Shown piece by piece: positions 35,215-46,475 of a stretch of 64,000 nucleotides of DNA. The translations under genes and the position numbers were made by a program. The stretch comes from Saturnia japonica. Taxonomy: Eukaryota > Arthropoda > Insecta > Lepidoptera > Saturniidae. Every line of letters begins with the position of its first letter. Within the stretch, counting starts at the first letter, position 1. The notes under the pieces are model-generated. The model worked only from the letters and a program-made list of their open reading frames with translations. It did no database searches and was not told the DNA's origin. The DNA lies in the NCBI GenBank assembly GCA_033032175.1, contig CM065323.1:7006001-7070000 (forward strand), in the 5' to 3' direction.

Positions 35215-35620
35215 TAACCTTATTATTATTATTATATATTCTTTATTGCACAAAAAAGTACAAATGGAGGACTTAATGCTAAAAATCATTCTCTGCCAGT
35301 CTTCGAAGGGAGCAAGGGAAAGGTTTAAGCAAGGTGTGCATAATGTTAAGTAAAAAAAAAGAGAAAAAAACCTTATAACCTTGTACGTGTGTAAACGTCA
35401 TATTTTCATAAAATAATGCATACATAATGTAAAAAAGACGCTCGCCCATGTTTTCACAGGAGCTGTCATCGAGAAAATAAAGAAATGGAATTGGTATAAG
35501 TTGCCGTATTCTAGGTGCTATTGCTTGTAGGTAGCTCGGTATCCAGTTGAAGCGCCAGCGGAATCCAGTTATTAATGTACGTACTATAGATATTCTTATG
35601 ACATAAACCGCAAACTGCAA
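35215..35620 (-). repeat. LINE 3' end (reverse)
   Basis: Opens with ATT repeats and TTCTTTATTGCACAAAAAAG, then ACAAATGGAGGACTTAATGC and TTCTCTGCCAG, wording I recognise from 3' ends of lepidopteran non-LTR elements inserted in minus orientation. The 113-codon minus-strand frame over it has no known domain. Confidence 0.6.
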
Positions 35621-36039
35621 TTTAAGTAAGCAGAAAATTAATGTCCCATTCGATACAACTCATGCGGAATCCATTCTATCCAGGTCTATTCACGCTTTGA
35701 GCGCGGCTTATTTATGGGTAAGGAGCTTACTTTGAGTCCCGTCAAATTGAAATCATCCCGTTATCTTGTAGAAAGACACAAGAAAATAAACGGCGATAGT
35801 ATTATGAAAGATATATCATGATTTTAATATGCACATAAAAAGTTTTAATTTACAATAATATTTAAAAGCCTCTAAGAGCATTGACAGATCTAATGAATAC
35901 TAACTCTTTAATAGTACATACAAAAGTTTTACCCTTACTAAACGAATAAGAGATTATGTATATGAAAATTAAAATTAGAGTCAAAGATAGATAGATATGT
36001 CTTTTTTTTTTCTTTTTTTTTATAATTTTATATTTATAA
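35621..36039. other. Unannotated DNA
   Basis: No gene recognised. A pyrimidine/T-rich run is at about 36,000-36,030. Confidence 0.4.
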
Positions 36040-36150
36040 TTATTATATAGCTACCACCCTCAAATTGAAAATCTATCTCCAAGAAATACAGGCGTGTTCC
36101 GGCAGCTGCACTTGAAAACCAGCTCGCCCACTAGACTTAGCGTACTACCG
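36040..36150 (+). repeat. SINE family B, 3' fragment
   Basis: Contains GCTACCACCCTCAAATTGAA and CGGCAGCTGCACTTGAAAAC followed by CTAGACTTAG, matching the central/3' part of the copies at 61,011 and 62,421 read in reverse. The tRNA head is absent. Confidence 0.65.
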
Positions 36151-37194
36151 TCTTAGGGAGGGATGGTAGATGTACCAGGTTTCAGGGTCTTATACCATGT
36201 ACCAAGTTAACATTATCCTGATACGCAATATTACCAACTTTTTAGTATCGATCAGGGTCCCGTTGTTTAGTTCACCAAGGAGCTAAAAAAGGTATCTAAA
36301 GGGGAAGACGGAATATGGCCCCTAACGTTTGCAAGATTCTGGGCACCGACGAGTTTAAAAAAAGGTCCTCCGGGACTGACGACGTATTTGCTTACTTGAA
36401 GGTACCAGCTTTTTTTTAAATACCACCTTCGAGCGACATGAATGAATTAATTGAGGAACGTATATTTCTACAGCGATAATTAACGGAACTGAAATGGAAT
36501 TTGGCACCTGTCAGATCTCAGATTTTTTTATCGATGAAAACGATTACCGTCTTTTCTACCATACTTAGCTCCTTTTTCACATTTATGTTTTTGTTGGATA
36601 CATATTACGGAATTATTCCTCTTAAAAAATGTAGGCATATATTATTATGCTTTGCTACCCGTGCGAAGTCGAAGCGAGTTGCTAGTAAAACCTCATATCT
36701 GAGATCGCTTTTTCTGTCTTATCGCGTGATAATAAATGTCATCGTTTTTATACCAAAACCTTTGAGATAGTTTGGACTTAAGCCCGCGACATCTGGATTA
36801 CAGATGGCACGAACAATTGAAAACAACCGGGTACACAGAATAACACTCAGTATAATATTCTCTCACAAACAATAATTTCTAACTTAACAATAAAACAAAA
36901 CAAGCAATTCCAGATAACAATCGCATGGCTAAAACTTTACCAATTCCTATAAAGGTCCCCCCTATGTAAGGGTGAGTTCCACAATAGAAATAAACTACCC
37001 CTGATCCCTCGACCTCATGGCTCCGGGTTCGACCCGCACGTGACTACGCTTTTGATTAAATACGATGATTGCCATAATATATGTGGGTTGCTCTGCTTAT
37101 ACACTGTCGCTCTTTTAACAATAAAATTGAGAAAAAAACATCTCTATACATCGTTTATTTTGTAAATTGCTCAACTCTGTAATATACATACAGG
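36151..37194. other. Mixed DNA, mostly unannotated
   Basis: Possible old repeat around 36,250-36,420. At 36,655-36,690 the stretch ACCCGTGCGAAGTCGAAGC resembles, inverted, CTTCGCACGGGTG at 40,320, a motif common in insect repeats. At 37,030 GGGTTCGACCCGC is B-box-like but no matching A box was found. No gene recognised; the 89-codon frame at 36,501-36,770 has no known homologue. Confidence 0.35.
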
Positions 37195-37370
37195 AGGTTT
37201 TATTTTTAATAAGCTTTTGCGCAACTTCGTTCCTTTTCTTTAATGAAACGACTCGCCCTCCACCTATTGTAATCTGTTTGTACTAATACTGAACCTTCGT
37301 GGGTGTACGCACAATTCACTAAGGTTTCGTCGCAATCGGTTCAATGGTTTAGAAACTTTTTCACTTGTTC
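37195..37370 (+). repeat. Repeat X, adjoining Helitron copy C
   Basis: Contains CTTTTGCGCAACTTCGTTCC, CTTCGTGGGTGTACGCAC and TTCGTCGCAATCGGTTCAAT, the plus-strand counterpart of 17,661-17,875. It sits directly upstream of the TCTATAC end of copy C. Confidence 0.6.
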
Positions 37371-37373
37371 TCA

Positions 37374-37927
37374 TCTATACACAATTAATAAAACTGAAGT
37401 GTCTGTTTGTAACGTAAAAATAACAGTTTTTTACTAAATGCATATGAAAGTATATACGATACCTATAACAAAAAGTCCGTTTTTAACTTTTTGTCTGTGT
37501 GTCTGTCTGTTTTTTCTAGGTAATCTTCGAAACGGTTGGACCGATTATGACGGGACTTTCACTGATGGATAGCTGATGATATAGGGAGTAACTTAGGCTA
37601 CTTTTATTTTAGAAAAAGAATTCGGGTTCCGCAAAAATAAAAAAAAGCTGGTCATGGTGAATCAATTCGGGCGTTTAAATGGCTTTTGCTGAGTCCACCT
37701 TAAAATATATAGCAAATTAATGTACTAAATAATTAATTATAGGCATTAAAAAGACCTACAAAAAGTCTGGGAGAGTATATATCTATCTTCTAAGGAACAA
37801 CTTAGAAGATATTAGTATGCTTATTGTGGAATAAGCATTTTTGTCTTTAAAATAGCCGGGAGAAGGGGGAGCAAGTTTCTTGCGGGCATTCTGAAGACCA
37901 CGTGAGCAAATCCACGGGCACAGCTAG
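37374..37927 (+). mobile_element. Non-autonomous Helitron-like element, copy C (554 bp)
   Basis: Starts TCTATACACAATTAATAAAA after an A, and ends CCACGGGCACAGCTAG before a T. The longest and best-preserved copy in the window. It shares GTGTCTGTTTGTAA, CGAAACGGTTGGACCGATTA and AACTTAGGCTACTTTTATT with copy B. No target duplication, as expected for rolling-circle insertion at A|T, and no coding capacity. Confidence 0.8.
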
Positions 37928-38329
37928 TTTGTTATAAAGTTATATTGTATTGATATAATTTTTTAATCGTTATCCGTGCATTGTTAAATCGTTTCTTGTT
38001 TTTTTAGTATTAAGGTAACAAAAATTATATTAAAGTGTATTTTGAGATCTGCGAGCTCACCGGCTTGAAATGAAAATCTGATTTCGATAATTTAATTATT
38101 TTTCCTTTTTAAAATATCAGTAATTGATAGTATCAACTTTATTCATATTACTAGTCGATTTCTAAGTACGTCTTATATGATATCTATATTAATATAAAAT
38201 ATGTGTTTTTAATGTATGAAATTAAAAATATACTTGCCAGTATATTGCTAAAAGTATGAAATTTTAAAACTCAATAAAAAATATTATTAAATATTTCCTG
38301 TTTCATGGTATTAAAAATTATGTACAATA
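37928..38329. other. Unannotated AT-rich DNA
   Basis: Nothing recognised. Confidence 0.5.
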
Positions 38330-38500
38330 ACTAGATGGACCCTTGTGAAAATTTCGTACATTAGACAATGTAAGCAATTTTAACAAACAGCTGTCATGAT
38401 AGTTGTACAATTTGTTAAGAGATGGCGCTTTTTTACATGTTACTTTATTCTTATTATTTTTATTTTTCTGGTTATCTAATTCCATTTGATATGAAAATTA
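38330..38500 (+). repeat. Family Y repeat, copy 4
   Basis: ACTAGATGGACCCTTGTGAA, AATTTCGTAC, ACAGCTGTCATGATAGTTG and AGATGGCGC occur in the same order as at 14,826 and 23,879. The right end is uncertain, running into AT-rich sequence. Confidence 0.65.
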
Positions 38501-39410
38501 TAAACTCTAGAGGCTGACGGATTCAAAACATGGGATTATTATTTTGATGAATTTTAAAAACCCATATTTTCGAAAAATGTGTTCATTTCACTGGGGCGCC
38601 GTTGCGCGTGAAGTGAATATGAATTTTATTTACGCTTTGACAGCTCCTTAAACTTTTATATATAACGCATTACATAATTTGATTGAAACCCGAATATAAC
38701 AACTGTACAAAACATGGCTGGAAGATTGCACCCTCTTTCGTTCCCTCTTCTAAAATCATCCCATAGCTGCCACGTGTCAGACACATAGGGTAGCAATTCT
38801 ATGAGAGCTAACCGTGACCAATTATCTTTTTTACCATTTGTTCTCTTTCTAACAACGAAATTGTTGTGAAAAAGATAGGTAGAATAGACATTAGTTAGAA
38901 GCTCAAAGAGTTTATAAAGATGTGTAAAAAAAATTATTCGTAAAAATATTATAAAGTTCACTTAAATATATTTTGTTTAGAGGAAAAAGACTGAAGATTA
39001 ATTATGTGTCTCTAAAAAAGGAGTAACAAATAAATATGAAATTATTTGGCAGTTTCTTAGTCGTATCCTGTGAACCCGTCAGGTGACTAAGCAGTAAATG
39101 ATACCGTAGCAAAGTACACCTGTATAACAGTGTTGCTACAAGTTGTTCAGTCATTCTACCGTTCATTCATTCATTCATTTCAATTAAAATATTCCACGCA
39201 AGTACTTTTGAATTCGGAATACAAATTGACGTTAAAATACGATACAAAAGTAACAAATTTACATTCTCAATCAGCTTGTATTGTAACAATATTAAACATT
39301 TTCAGTTTTACTTATTAAAAATATATCAAAGTTTAAACACCGATTAAAGTATATTACTTATTTCCATCTTTATTTATATTTAATCAACGTTTATAAGACC
39401 TTTTAATAAG
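38501..39410. other. Unannotated AT-rich DNA with an ATTC microsatellite
   Basis: (ATTC)n at 39,162-39,180. The 101-codon minus-strand frame at 38,656-38,961 has no recognisable domain. Confidence 0.4.
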
Positions 39411-39640
39411 CAATGAAGGCTTAGTGATAGCGAGTAAGGACACCGCGTCGATTGACGTAAGTTCGAATCCCTGCAATGTGCTTGAGCTTTCTGGGAAGAA
39501 AAACGTTATGAAGGAACTATATTATGATGGTAGACGATTTATTAGCTGCACTTGAGAACCATTTCCTCCACAAGGCTTCTTGGGTCATATCGTCACTTAA
39601 CATCAGATGAGGTTGTAGTCAAACGCTAAAACTATAAATG
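39411..39640 (+). repeat. SINE family B copy with B box
   Basis: Contains ACACCGCGTCGATTGACG then GTTCGAATCCCTGC (B box), followed by GAGCTTTCTGGGAAG and TGCACTTGAGAACC, and ends near CATCAGATGAGG. The order mirrors the minus-strand copy at 62,421-62,760. The A-box region (CTTAGTGATAGCG) is degraded. Confidence 0.7.
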
Positions 39641-41700
39641 ATAATTTTTTTTAATCAAATATTTATACTTATACTTCATTCTAAATAAACAATTTGGTAG
39701 TATGCAAAGTATTAATTCTTTCTATTCTGAAAATAGACCTGCAAATCAAATTTATTTTACTTATATACGGTATACACACATATATCTATTTATATGATAC
39801 GATAAAAAAAAAATTGCTAAAGTACATAGTAATAGGTTTATCTGTGATATTATATCCACTATAGTAATATCATCAACGTTCAAGATGGGAAAGAGCTTTA
39901 TTTTATTACTTTTTGCTTACGTGTTACGTAATTATGATGCGCCTTGGGGAAACGCGAGGGCAATGTTCCACAAAAGACAGCTTTCGTGGAAACATTCCCC
40001 TTAATTTATTAATTTCTTGCATGCGGTTCGCGCAGCCTTTGCGTTTTTGCATGAAGATAAGTTATTTTCGCAACATTCTGTATATAAACCAACATTTTGT
40101 TAACGAAAATGTATATTACGGGAAATTAAATAGATTAATATTAATTTATCAAATTAATTGTAGGTTTTTACTTTGAAGATTTCTTGAATAATCATTTGGA
40201 TATAGCACGGTTATTAAGAATTGTATAAAATTCAAAAAATATTACATTATTAGCATATCGCAGAAGTAAATCTAATTTATATAATACTAACGACCATAAT
40301 ACTAACGACCAGCTCCAGCTTCGCACGGGTGTATTTTACAAAGTAGTGTCGTTTATGTTTAAAAAAGCACGTTCGTTTGATTTATTATAGGGTTAATTGC
40401 TTTAGGATTGATAGTTTATATCTTCATACTTAGGAAAAGCACGCTTAGCTCGATAGCTTAGCTTATTTATCATAGGTACGGCAGCGCTGGTGGCAGCAAC
40501 GATGCCGAGTGCCGGCAAACCGTTTCGCTGCGAGCGATTTCTTTGGTTGCGCGTGATATTGAATCTGTGATATTTTCTACGGTATTTATTAAATAATATA
40601 ATGTAAATGACACTTTTAGTCTACATTAAATACTTAAAAGTAAAATAACATTTATCTGGATAAGGTTTTTTACTAAATTAAGAAAAAGCTTTCCAAATAA
40701 CCTTAATTATTATATAAAAGATAAAAATGGTTACTGTGAGTCAACCTTAAGAGATAGACATATGCCATCGCGGACTTTTCTCTAGGCTTTTTAAAGAACT
40801 ACAATTCTTTAGTACTACAATACTTTGATGTATCTCTTAAAGTTTGGCTAGCGTGAACCAAGTAAACGCCCGAAAATCGAATAATTGACGATTTGATTAC
40901 AAAACATTAAATTTTGTCTACTATACCAAAATTTAATTAAAAGGTATTTATATGTACAAACTTTCCGTAAAAATAAACTCTAAACGAAAGTGAATACCAC
41001 ATAAAATCTATTACGTAGTATGGAAAAAGTAAGCGCAAAAACAGACAGACGCTAATAGCGACTTTTTTACTATGTATTGATGAAAGTATCCTGTGTAATA
41101 ATTTTCTTTTCGTTTATTAAATACATTTTATGTTATTAGACATATCTGATTTTATTAGATTAGATTATTATTAGACAAAATTGAAAATGCGTAGTTAAGT
41201 GTTGCGAATCTAACCATAGCGTGATTACCAATTTAGTAATGGATTCGCAGCAGATCATGAATAGTTTAATAAAACAAAACTTCGACTGTTGTGTTTTAAA
41301 TTATTTCCTCCAAGTTAATCTGTTGTTATTATGATTGAAATTTCTTAATTTTGTACATGAAAAGGCAAGTAGATTCTAATAGACTCTTATTTCGAGAGTT
41401 TTGTGATTTGATTAAGTGTTGATATGATAAAACTTGTAGCGGCTTTAATGAAGTCAAATAGTTCAGTCAATAGTCTAAAGAGATACTTTTTTTATTATCA
41501 TTGTTCTTTTTTAATTATTATTTAACCTTTAAAGAAAATTCGAAGTCGTAGTGCTGTCCTAAAACTAAAAAAAAGACTCGTTAATAAGTGTAGCTGTCGA
41601 AATACTACGCGATATGATTAGCGAAAAACGTTTAACTATGGCTGGGGGTTTAAAATACTTCCATAGTCGATTCTCGCAGTGTGTATTGTCTCGAAGATGA
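39641..41700. other. AT-rich DNA with small patches
   Basis: A near-perfect tandem ATAATACTAACGACC occurs twice at about 40,282-40,312, next to GCTTCGCACGGGTG (a common repeat motif). A GC-rich patch at 40,475-40,560 has no coding identity. The 87-codon frame at 39,913-40,176 is not recognisable. Confidence 0.35.
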
Positions 41701-41880
41701 TAATCATGATTAAACTCCCATCATAGGGGGCCCGCTTCGAAGACGACTTTGCAGAACTCCAAGACAGTTTGGCGGCCGTGATGCTTTTTCAATTCTCTCG
41801 GGAATATAACGCTGTTGGTTTTCGTTCTTTCTACCCGCACCGGCACTCCGTTTAGGAATTAGGAACTTTAAAACATTTCC
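41701..41880. other. Isolated GC-rich patch, origin unknown
   Basis: Markedly less AT-rich than its surroundings and open on the minus strand for 61 codons (PKRSAGAGRKNENQQRY region). It may be a piece of an old retroelement ORF, but I cannot match it. Confidence 0.3.
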
Positions 41881-42856
41881 TAAAATTATATACACAGATA
41901 ACGTCCATAATAGCTAAATTAAAAGTTCGCATAGGGTATGTAATACAGAGAGTTTTGGTGTGTCAATTAGTTGTAGGAAATTTAAGACCGTGCCAACGTC
42001 ATGTCACCCCACTGTAAACAAGGGTGTGTTGGTTGGTAGTCACGCCCTGCTGAGCGCGTTACAGTTAATATGTCGACAGGGGCATTACACCTAGAAACTT
42101 CGAAATATGTATATAACGTTTATTCCTAATCGATATTCTCGAGTAGACTTTAAACTAAATACCATTTTAGATGACTGTCATACAAGACGCATTCGTAAAT
42201 AAATGACCATGAGTTTCTTCAACCTGTTTTTGGCTAAAAACCCCACTGAAGTGACTATGTTCAAATATCTATTCGCATGCACCTTCGTTAACAGTGCAAC
42301 AGTACAATTTTCAGAGATATTATCTGTGACATAAAATTCGGTCTAATACGAGAATCGAATCTGCGATCTCTGATTTATTTGTAGCCTCATACTTTGTAGA
42401 TTCATACTACGACGAAGCCAATCAAATAAAAATAATAAGTCATAGTAAATAAACTTGTATTTTATTTAGACAATACATACTTGTAGATCGAAGCTTGGAC
42501 GACATACAGCTGAGCTACACAATCTCAAACGCACATAAATTTATTTAATGTGTACATTTTATCATTCTCGTACATTCATTCTTATATCTCTATCTTTGTC
42601 TAAAATTAACATCCGTAAGTCCTCGTTGCACGTCGGTCTATTCCTGCGAACAAGCATTGAAAAATGAGCTCATTCAAAACGTACAGTCGCTTGCATAACT
42701 TTTATCACACTATATTATACGTTATATTGTAAAGTATAATATAAACTTTAATATTTGTGAAAGTGCGTTAACGTGTTCGTTATATATCAAAAGAATATAT
42801 TAACTTATCGTCATTTATATGTACATTTTGATGATAATTTATATTTCACCTCGACA
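41881..42856. other. Unannotated DNA
   Basis: No gene or repeat supported. A GC-richer bit lies at about 41,985-42,080. Confidence 0.4.
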
Positions 42857-42883
42857 TTTCTACCTTTGTTATTTCAGGTAACG
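42857..42883 (+). promoter_or_regulatory. Weak candidate recursive splice site 2
   Basis: A pyrimidine tract (TTTCTACCTTTGTTATTTCAG) is represented at 42,857-42,877 and joins directly to GTAACG, a donor weaker than GTAAGT. Position is intermediate between the two stronger plus-strand candidates. Confidence 0.25.
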
Positions 42884-43213
42884 TTTGAAATTGTTTACAA
42901 TAGGTACTATTATTATCAGAACCAATCGGGTAGGTATATTTTGGTATCATACATAAGAGTATCAGAAATATAAGGGGCCATAATTTGACTACAACAGTAA
43001 AATTGGGACCCTGTGCCTCTACGCCACGAGTAAATGTAATAAAGACTCCTCAAACATAAATAATTAATATCGAGATGACCGAGTTGTGATTAGTGTTCTA
43101 CGAAAGGAAAACACCTATCCAGATAAACTTGGAAGTAAAACATTATATGAATATAAAATTTAATTTAACCAAAAGATAAAAAATCTAGTATTAAATAAGA
43201 AAAACAAATATTA

Positions 43214-43864
43214 GGTCGGGGAAAAAGTGTTTTCGCATATCGTAGGTATAAACTTGTTATAAAATTTCTTTGGCTGTACTATTTGTATCTGTCTGGTTTT
43301 GGTAACATTAAAAAGGTTACAAGTTGTTTTCTGCTATTTTTCATTTGTTTTTCTTTCTTGTAAAAATGACTGAATGTAATGAAGAAATTCCATACATTTT
43401 AAAATATTAATACAAAAAAGGCAAAACTGCATCTCAAGCAGCGAAAAAATTTGTGATGTTTATGGACCTAATGCAGTGTCAGTAAGAGTAGCACAAAGTT
43501 AGTTCACCACACGCATCTTTAGCCACTCAGCAAAAATTAAGAGAGTTTGGCTGAGAGGTGTTAGTGCATCCACCATATAGCCTGACCTTGCACCTTCAGA
43601 TTTTCAACTGTTTCGGTCTCTTCAGAATTCTTTAGGTTCTGTAAGGTTAACTAACATCAAGAGAGGACTGCCAAAACTATTTATCGCAGTTTTTTTATCA
43701 GAAGCCCCAAAGTTTCTACAGCAACGGGATCATGTCTCTACCTACAAAATTGCAGAAAGTCATCGAACAAATCGGCACATATATACTGTAATTAAATGTA
43801 AATAAACTTGGAAAAAAATGTCTTGAGTTTTCATATAAAAATGCGAAGAAACTTTTCCCCGACC
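43214..43864 (+). mobile_element. mariner deletion derivative (GGTCGGGG family), copy 2
   Basis: 651 bp with ends GGTCGGGGAAAAAGTG and CTTTTCCCCGACC and TA on both sides (43,212-43,213 and 43,865-43,866). It keeps the transposase start (MTECNEEIPYILKY, then a stop) and the tail from SLATQQKLREFG onward. The middle, including the first catalytic block, is gone compared with copy 1 at 10,231-11,400. It cannot encode transposase but retains both ends, so it could once have been moved in trans. Confidence 0.85.
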
Positions 43865-43998
43865 TATTATCATAATATGAGTTTACATAGAAACTAAAAT
43901 ATTAATCGATATTCCTTTAAGTCTTAACAACCACATAGAGTACAAATGTTTTATACTTAAATTATTATAAAAGAAAACGAAAAAAAAATTGAGATGGT

Positions 43999-44120
43999 AA
44001 ATCAAAAAATTCCTCCTTCATTTAGGCCCAAGAAGGCGTTTCTGTAAGTTAAAATCTTAGTACTACCGGTTCGGAAAAATCCCAGTCATAGAAAAGAGCT
44101 GGCAAGACATTCCGTTAGTC
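43999..44120 (-). repeat. LINE 3'-end repeat (F), copy 2
   Basis: Shares TTTAGGCCC and ACTACCGGTTCGGAAAA and the CCCAGTCAT and GGCAAGACATTC segments with 12,415-12,545, in the same orientation. Confidence 0.6.
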
Positions 44121-45689
44121 AAAATAAAACATTAGTAAGTTAAGTTACTCGCTCCTTAAAACATGTAATAGAGTTATAAACCTGATATTTAAATGACATT
44201 TAGATACTATACCAGAATTAACACAAAACTTGGTCACGCAACTGTCATGTGGTGACAACACCAGGTGTTTATAAAAAGCCAAAAAACACCTTGTTATATC
44301 ATTAATAAATAACAAAATTAGGTCACGAAGTATTTACATGTGTAATTTGTAATTATATGATTACATCGATGTATAATTTTTTATAGGTCTATCATTGGTG
44401 ATTCGAAATTATTAATGGAAAAAAAATCGAGACATTTGACTATTATAAACGTCATAGGTTTATAACAGTTCTTATTTTCGAACTTAACTGATGGATATAG
44501 TGAACAGTCCAGACAAGTATTACGTACGCTGCCAACAATGGTTGGTGACCTGCGTAAACTAAAAAGGCACATACATGCCTTATGTTTATCTTTGTAAACC
44601 AGAAAAACATTACAGAATGTAATTGTAAGGAACTACTAATTCAAAATTCACAGGCAAATATTTGTTGTTACTTGTCTTGTTTATTGTGGTTTATTAAGAT
44701 TCTACGAAGTTTGTTCTTTTTTTGTTGTTTTTTTTTTTAATGGAACAATACTACTTGTGATAGTTACAAATATACTAAGCAATTTTTTTTTTTTTTTAAT
44801 AGAAGTGGCTTTGAACAGTAATCCAAAAGTGCAGTTCCTTAAAGTGTGTTCAGTGGTAATCGGTTCCATTTAAACGTTACATTATTTTAGTTGTTAAATA
44901 ATTCAACAGTTACAAAAAATATTTTAGAATAACACGATATATAGGCTTTCAGAGCAAATTGCAATTCTTCTTCTTCTTCTTCTTCTTCTTCCTAACTTGG
45001 CAACCGGTTCTCTTTAGTGAAGACCATTACTGCCATTATCGAGTGAAATAAAATGTCATGTGTTATGACGATTCATTATCCTAACAAGATGGTGGTTCCC
45101 TTGTTAAAACTTCCTAGGAAGTTTTTGTGGGATCTCGAAATGAATGCTTTCAGCTTATATTTATAATCCACCTCACTTATGCACAAAAACCAAACTATAT
45201 CACGCAAAATGCCACCTATATTACATAATATAGGGTCAAAAACCTAAGTAAATGCATTAAAAATATAAACCACAACATGTCACTTCAAGATCCCGCCAAA
45301 GACTCCAAATTGCAATTGTCTTTGAGTTGTTATCCTATAAATAGGGTTCTATAAAATAAAAGAAATTTGTAGAGTGTTCCGTAGCTTTAAAGATTTAGGA
45401 ACCGCTGACTTACAGATCACTTTGGTGTATGACAGACACGGTATTATATTTTGGCACAATGAATCCAAACCCACATAAAAAAGTAGACTCGAACAATAAA
45501 TCCAAAGAGGTTAAATAAAAAGTACCCTGAAACAAACACAAAGCACAAAGCAACTCGCTTGGCACACGAAACAAAAAAGTACAAACAATTGCATAATAAT
45601 AATAATAACCTTAAAAAGCAACATTAATAATAATGTATGTAATTATGTGAAAGCAAAGCGCGTGCCGTATGTATTATATAGATACAGTA
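44121..45689. other. AT-rich DNA with TTC microsatellite
   Basis: (TTC)9 at 44,965-44,991. T-rich runs at 44,730 and 44,785. No gene recognised. Confidence 0.5.
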
Positions 45690-45995
45690 TTTTACGGCTT
45701 ATTGAGGGGAAATGTCGACAGCTGCGTGCGAACGATACATCTGCCAGCCCTAGTGCGTACGCGACATATACATACCTCACCCTATATATAAATACGGTCT
45801 AACGCACACGCTGACGATTCCGATGTCTGAACGCACACGAGCACAAACACCTTGCAATAGGGTGTTGCCCCACTGTGAGCGGCGAGACAGTTGCCGGCTT
45901 TCCGAGTTGGGCTGCGATAACATTTTGTTACTTGTTGAATGTTTTTGATGGATGATCGCCATGATTGATTGGACCAGTCTTTTTAGAGTTGTATT
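45690..45995. promoter_or_regulatory. GC-richer unique region with TATA-like box
   Basis: Less AT-rich than its surroundings, with CTATATATAAATACGG at about 45,781 followed by CACACGC-rich sequence. It could be a promoter (orientation uncertain). A 73-codon minus-strand frame (45,777-45,998) also fits but shows no known domain. Confidence 0.25.
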
Positions 45996-46179
45996 CAATT
46001 GTAATAGATTTATGAATATAAAGCTTTACTTATTCATTTGTAACTGAATTGAGAATGTAAACGGTAAAGTTATTAATTACTTAAATAAATTTAAATCAAT
46101 TGAAACTATTTGGTTCGTAACCATAACTGGTATTGAATCTGTCGCTTAATGTGATGGGATTCAACCAATAGCAGAGCGT

Positions 46180-46475
46180 TGTGAAGCGCTCATACGTTCC
46201 TGTCCAACCACAACGTCTTCGTGGCGCCGTTGTAAATGGCGTCAGTGAGAAAGTGTCGAGCTTCGCCGGCGCATGCAACTGCGTGCGATTCGAGGGGATT
46301 ACGGGAAATACCTATGTAATTACAAAATACAAACAATCAGACGTCGTGCGATTCTTGAGTTACCAGTAAAAGTGCATCGGGCAAACCTGCATGCGTTACG
46401 TACTCCAGCTCATCACACCACATCCAGGACGTTCCCATCGGCTGGACGAACGAGCGTACGTGGCTAAAGGTAAGA
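46180..46475 (+). promoter_or_regulatory. Candidate untranslated exon ending in a splice donor
   Basis: About 290 bp of GC-rich, apparently unique sequence ending at GCTAAAG|GTAAGAAT (donor at 46,469), with no matching repeat elsewhere in the window. Several short frames cross it without a recognisable protein, so a 5' untranslated exon is the better guess. Context: near the TATA/donor unit at 47.88 kb on the same strand. Confidence 0.3.

Noticed and set aside
37510..37522. TTTTTTCTAGGTAATC as a splice-site pair
   Set aside because: It lies within Helitron copy C and the donor is non-consensus.
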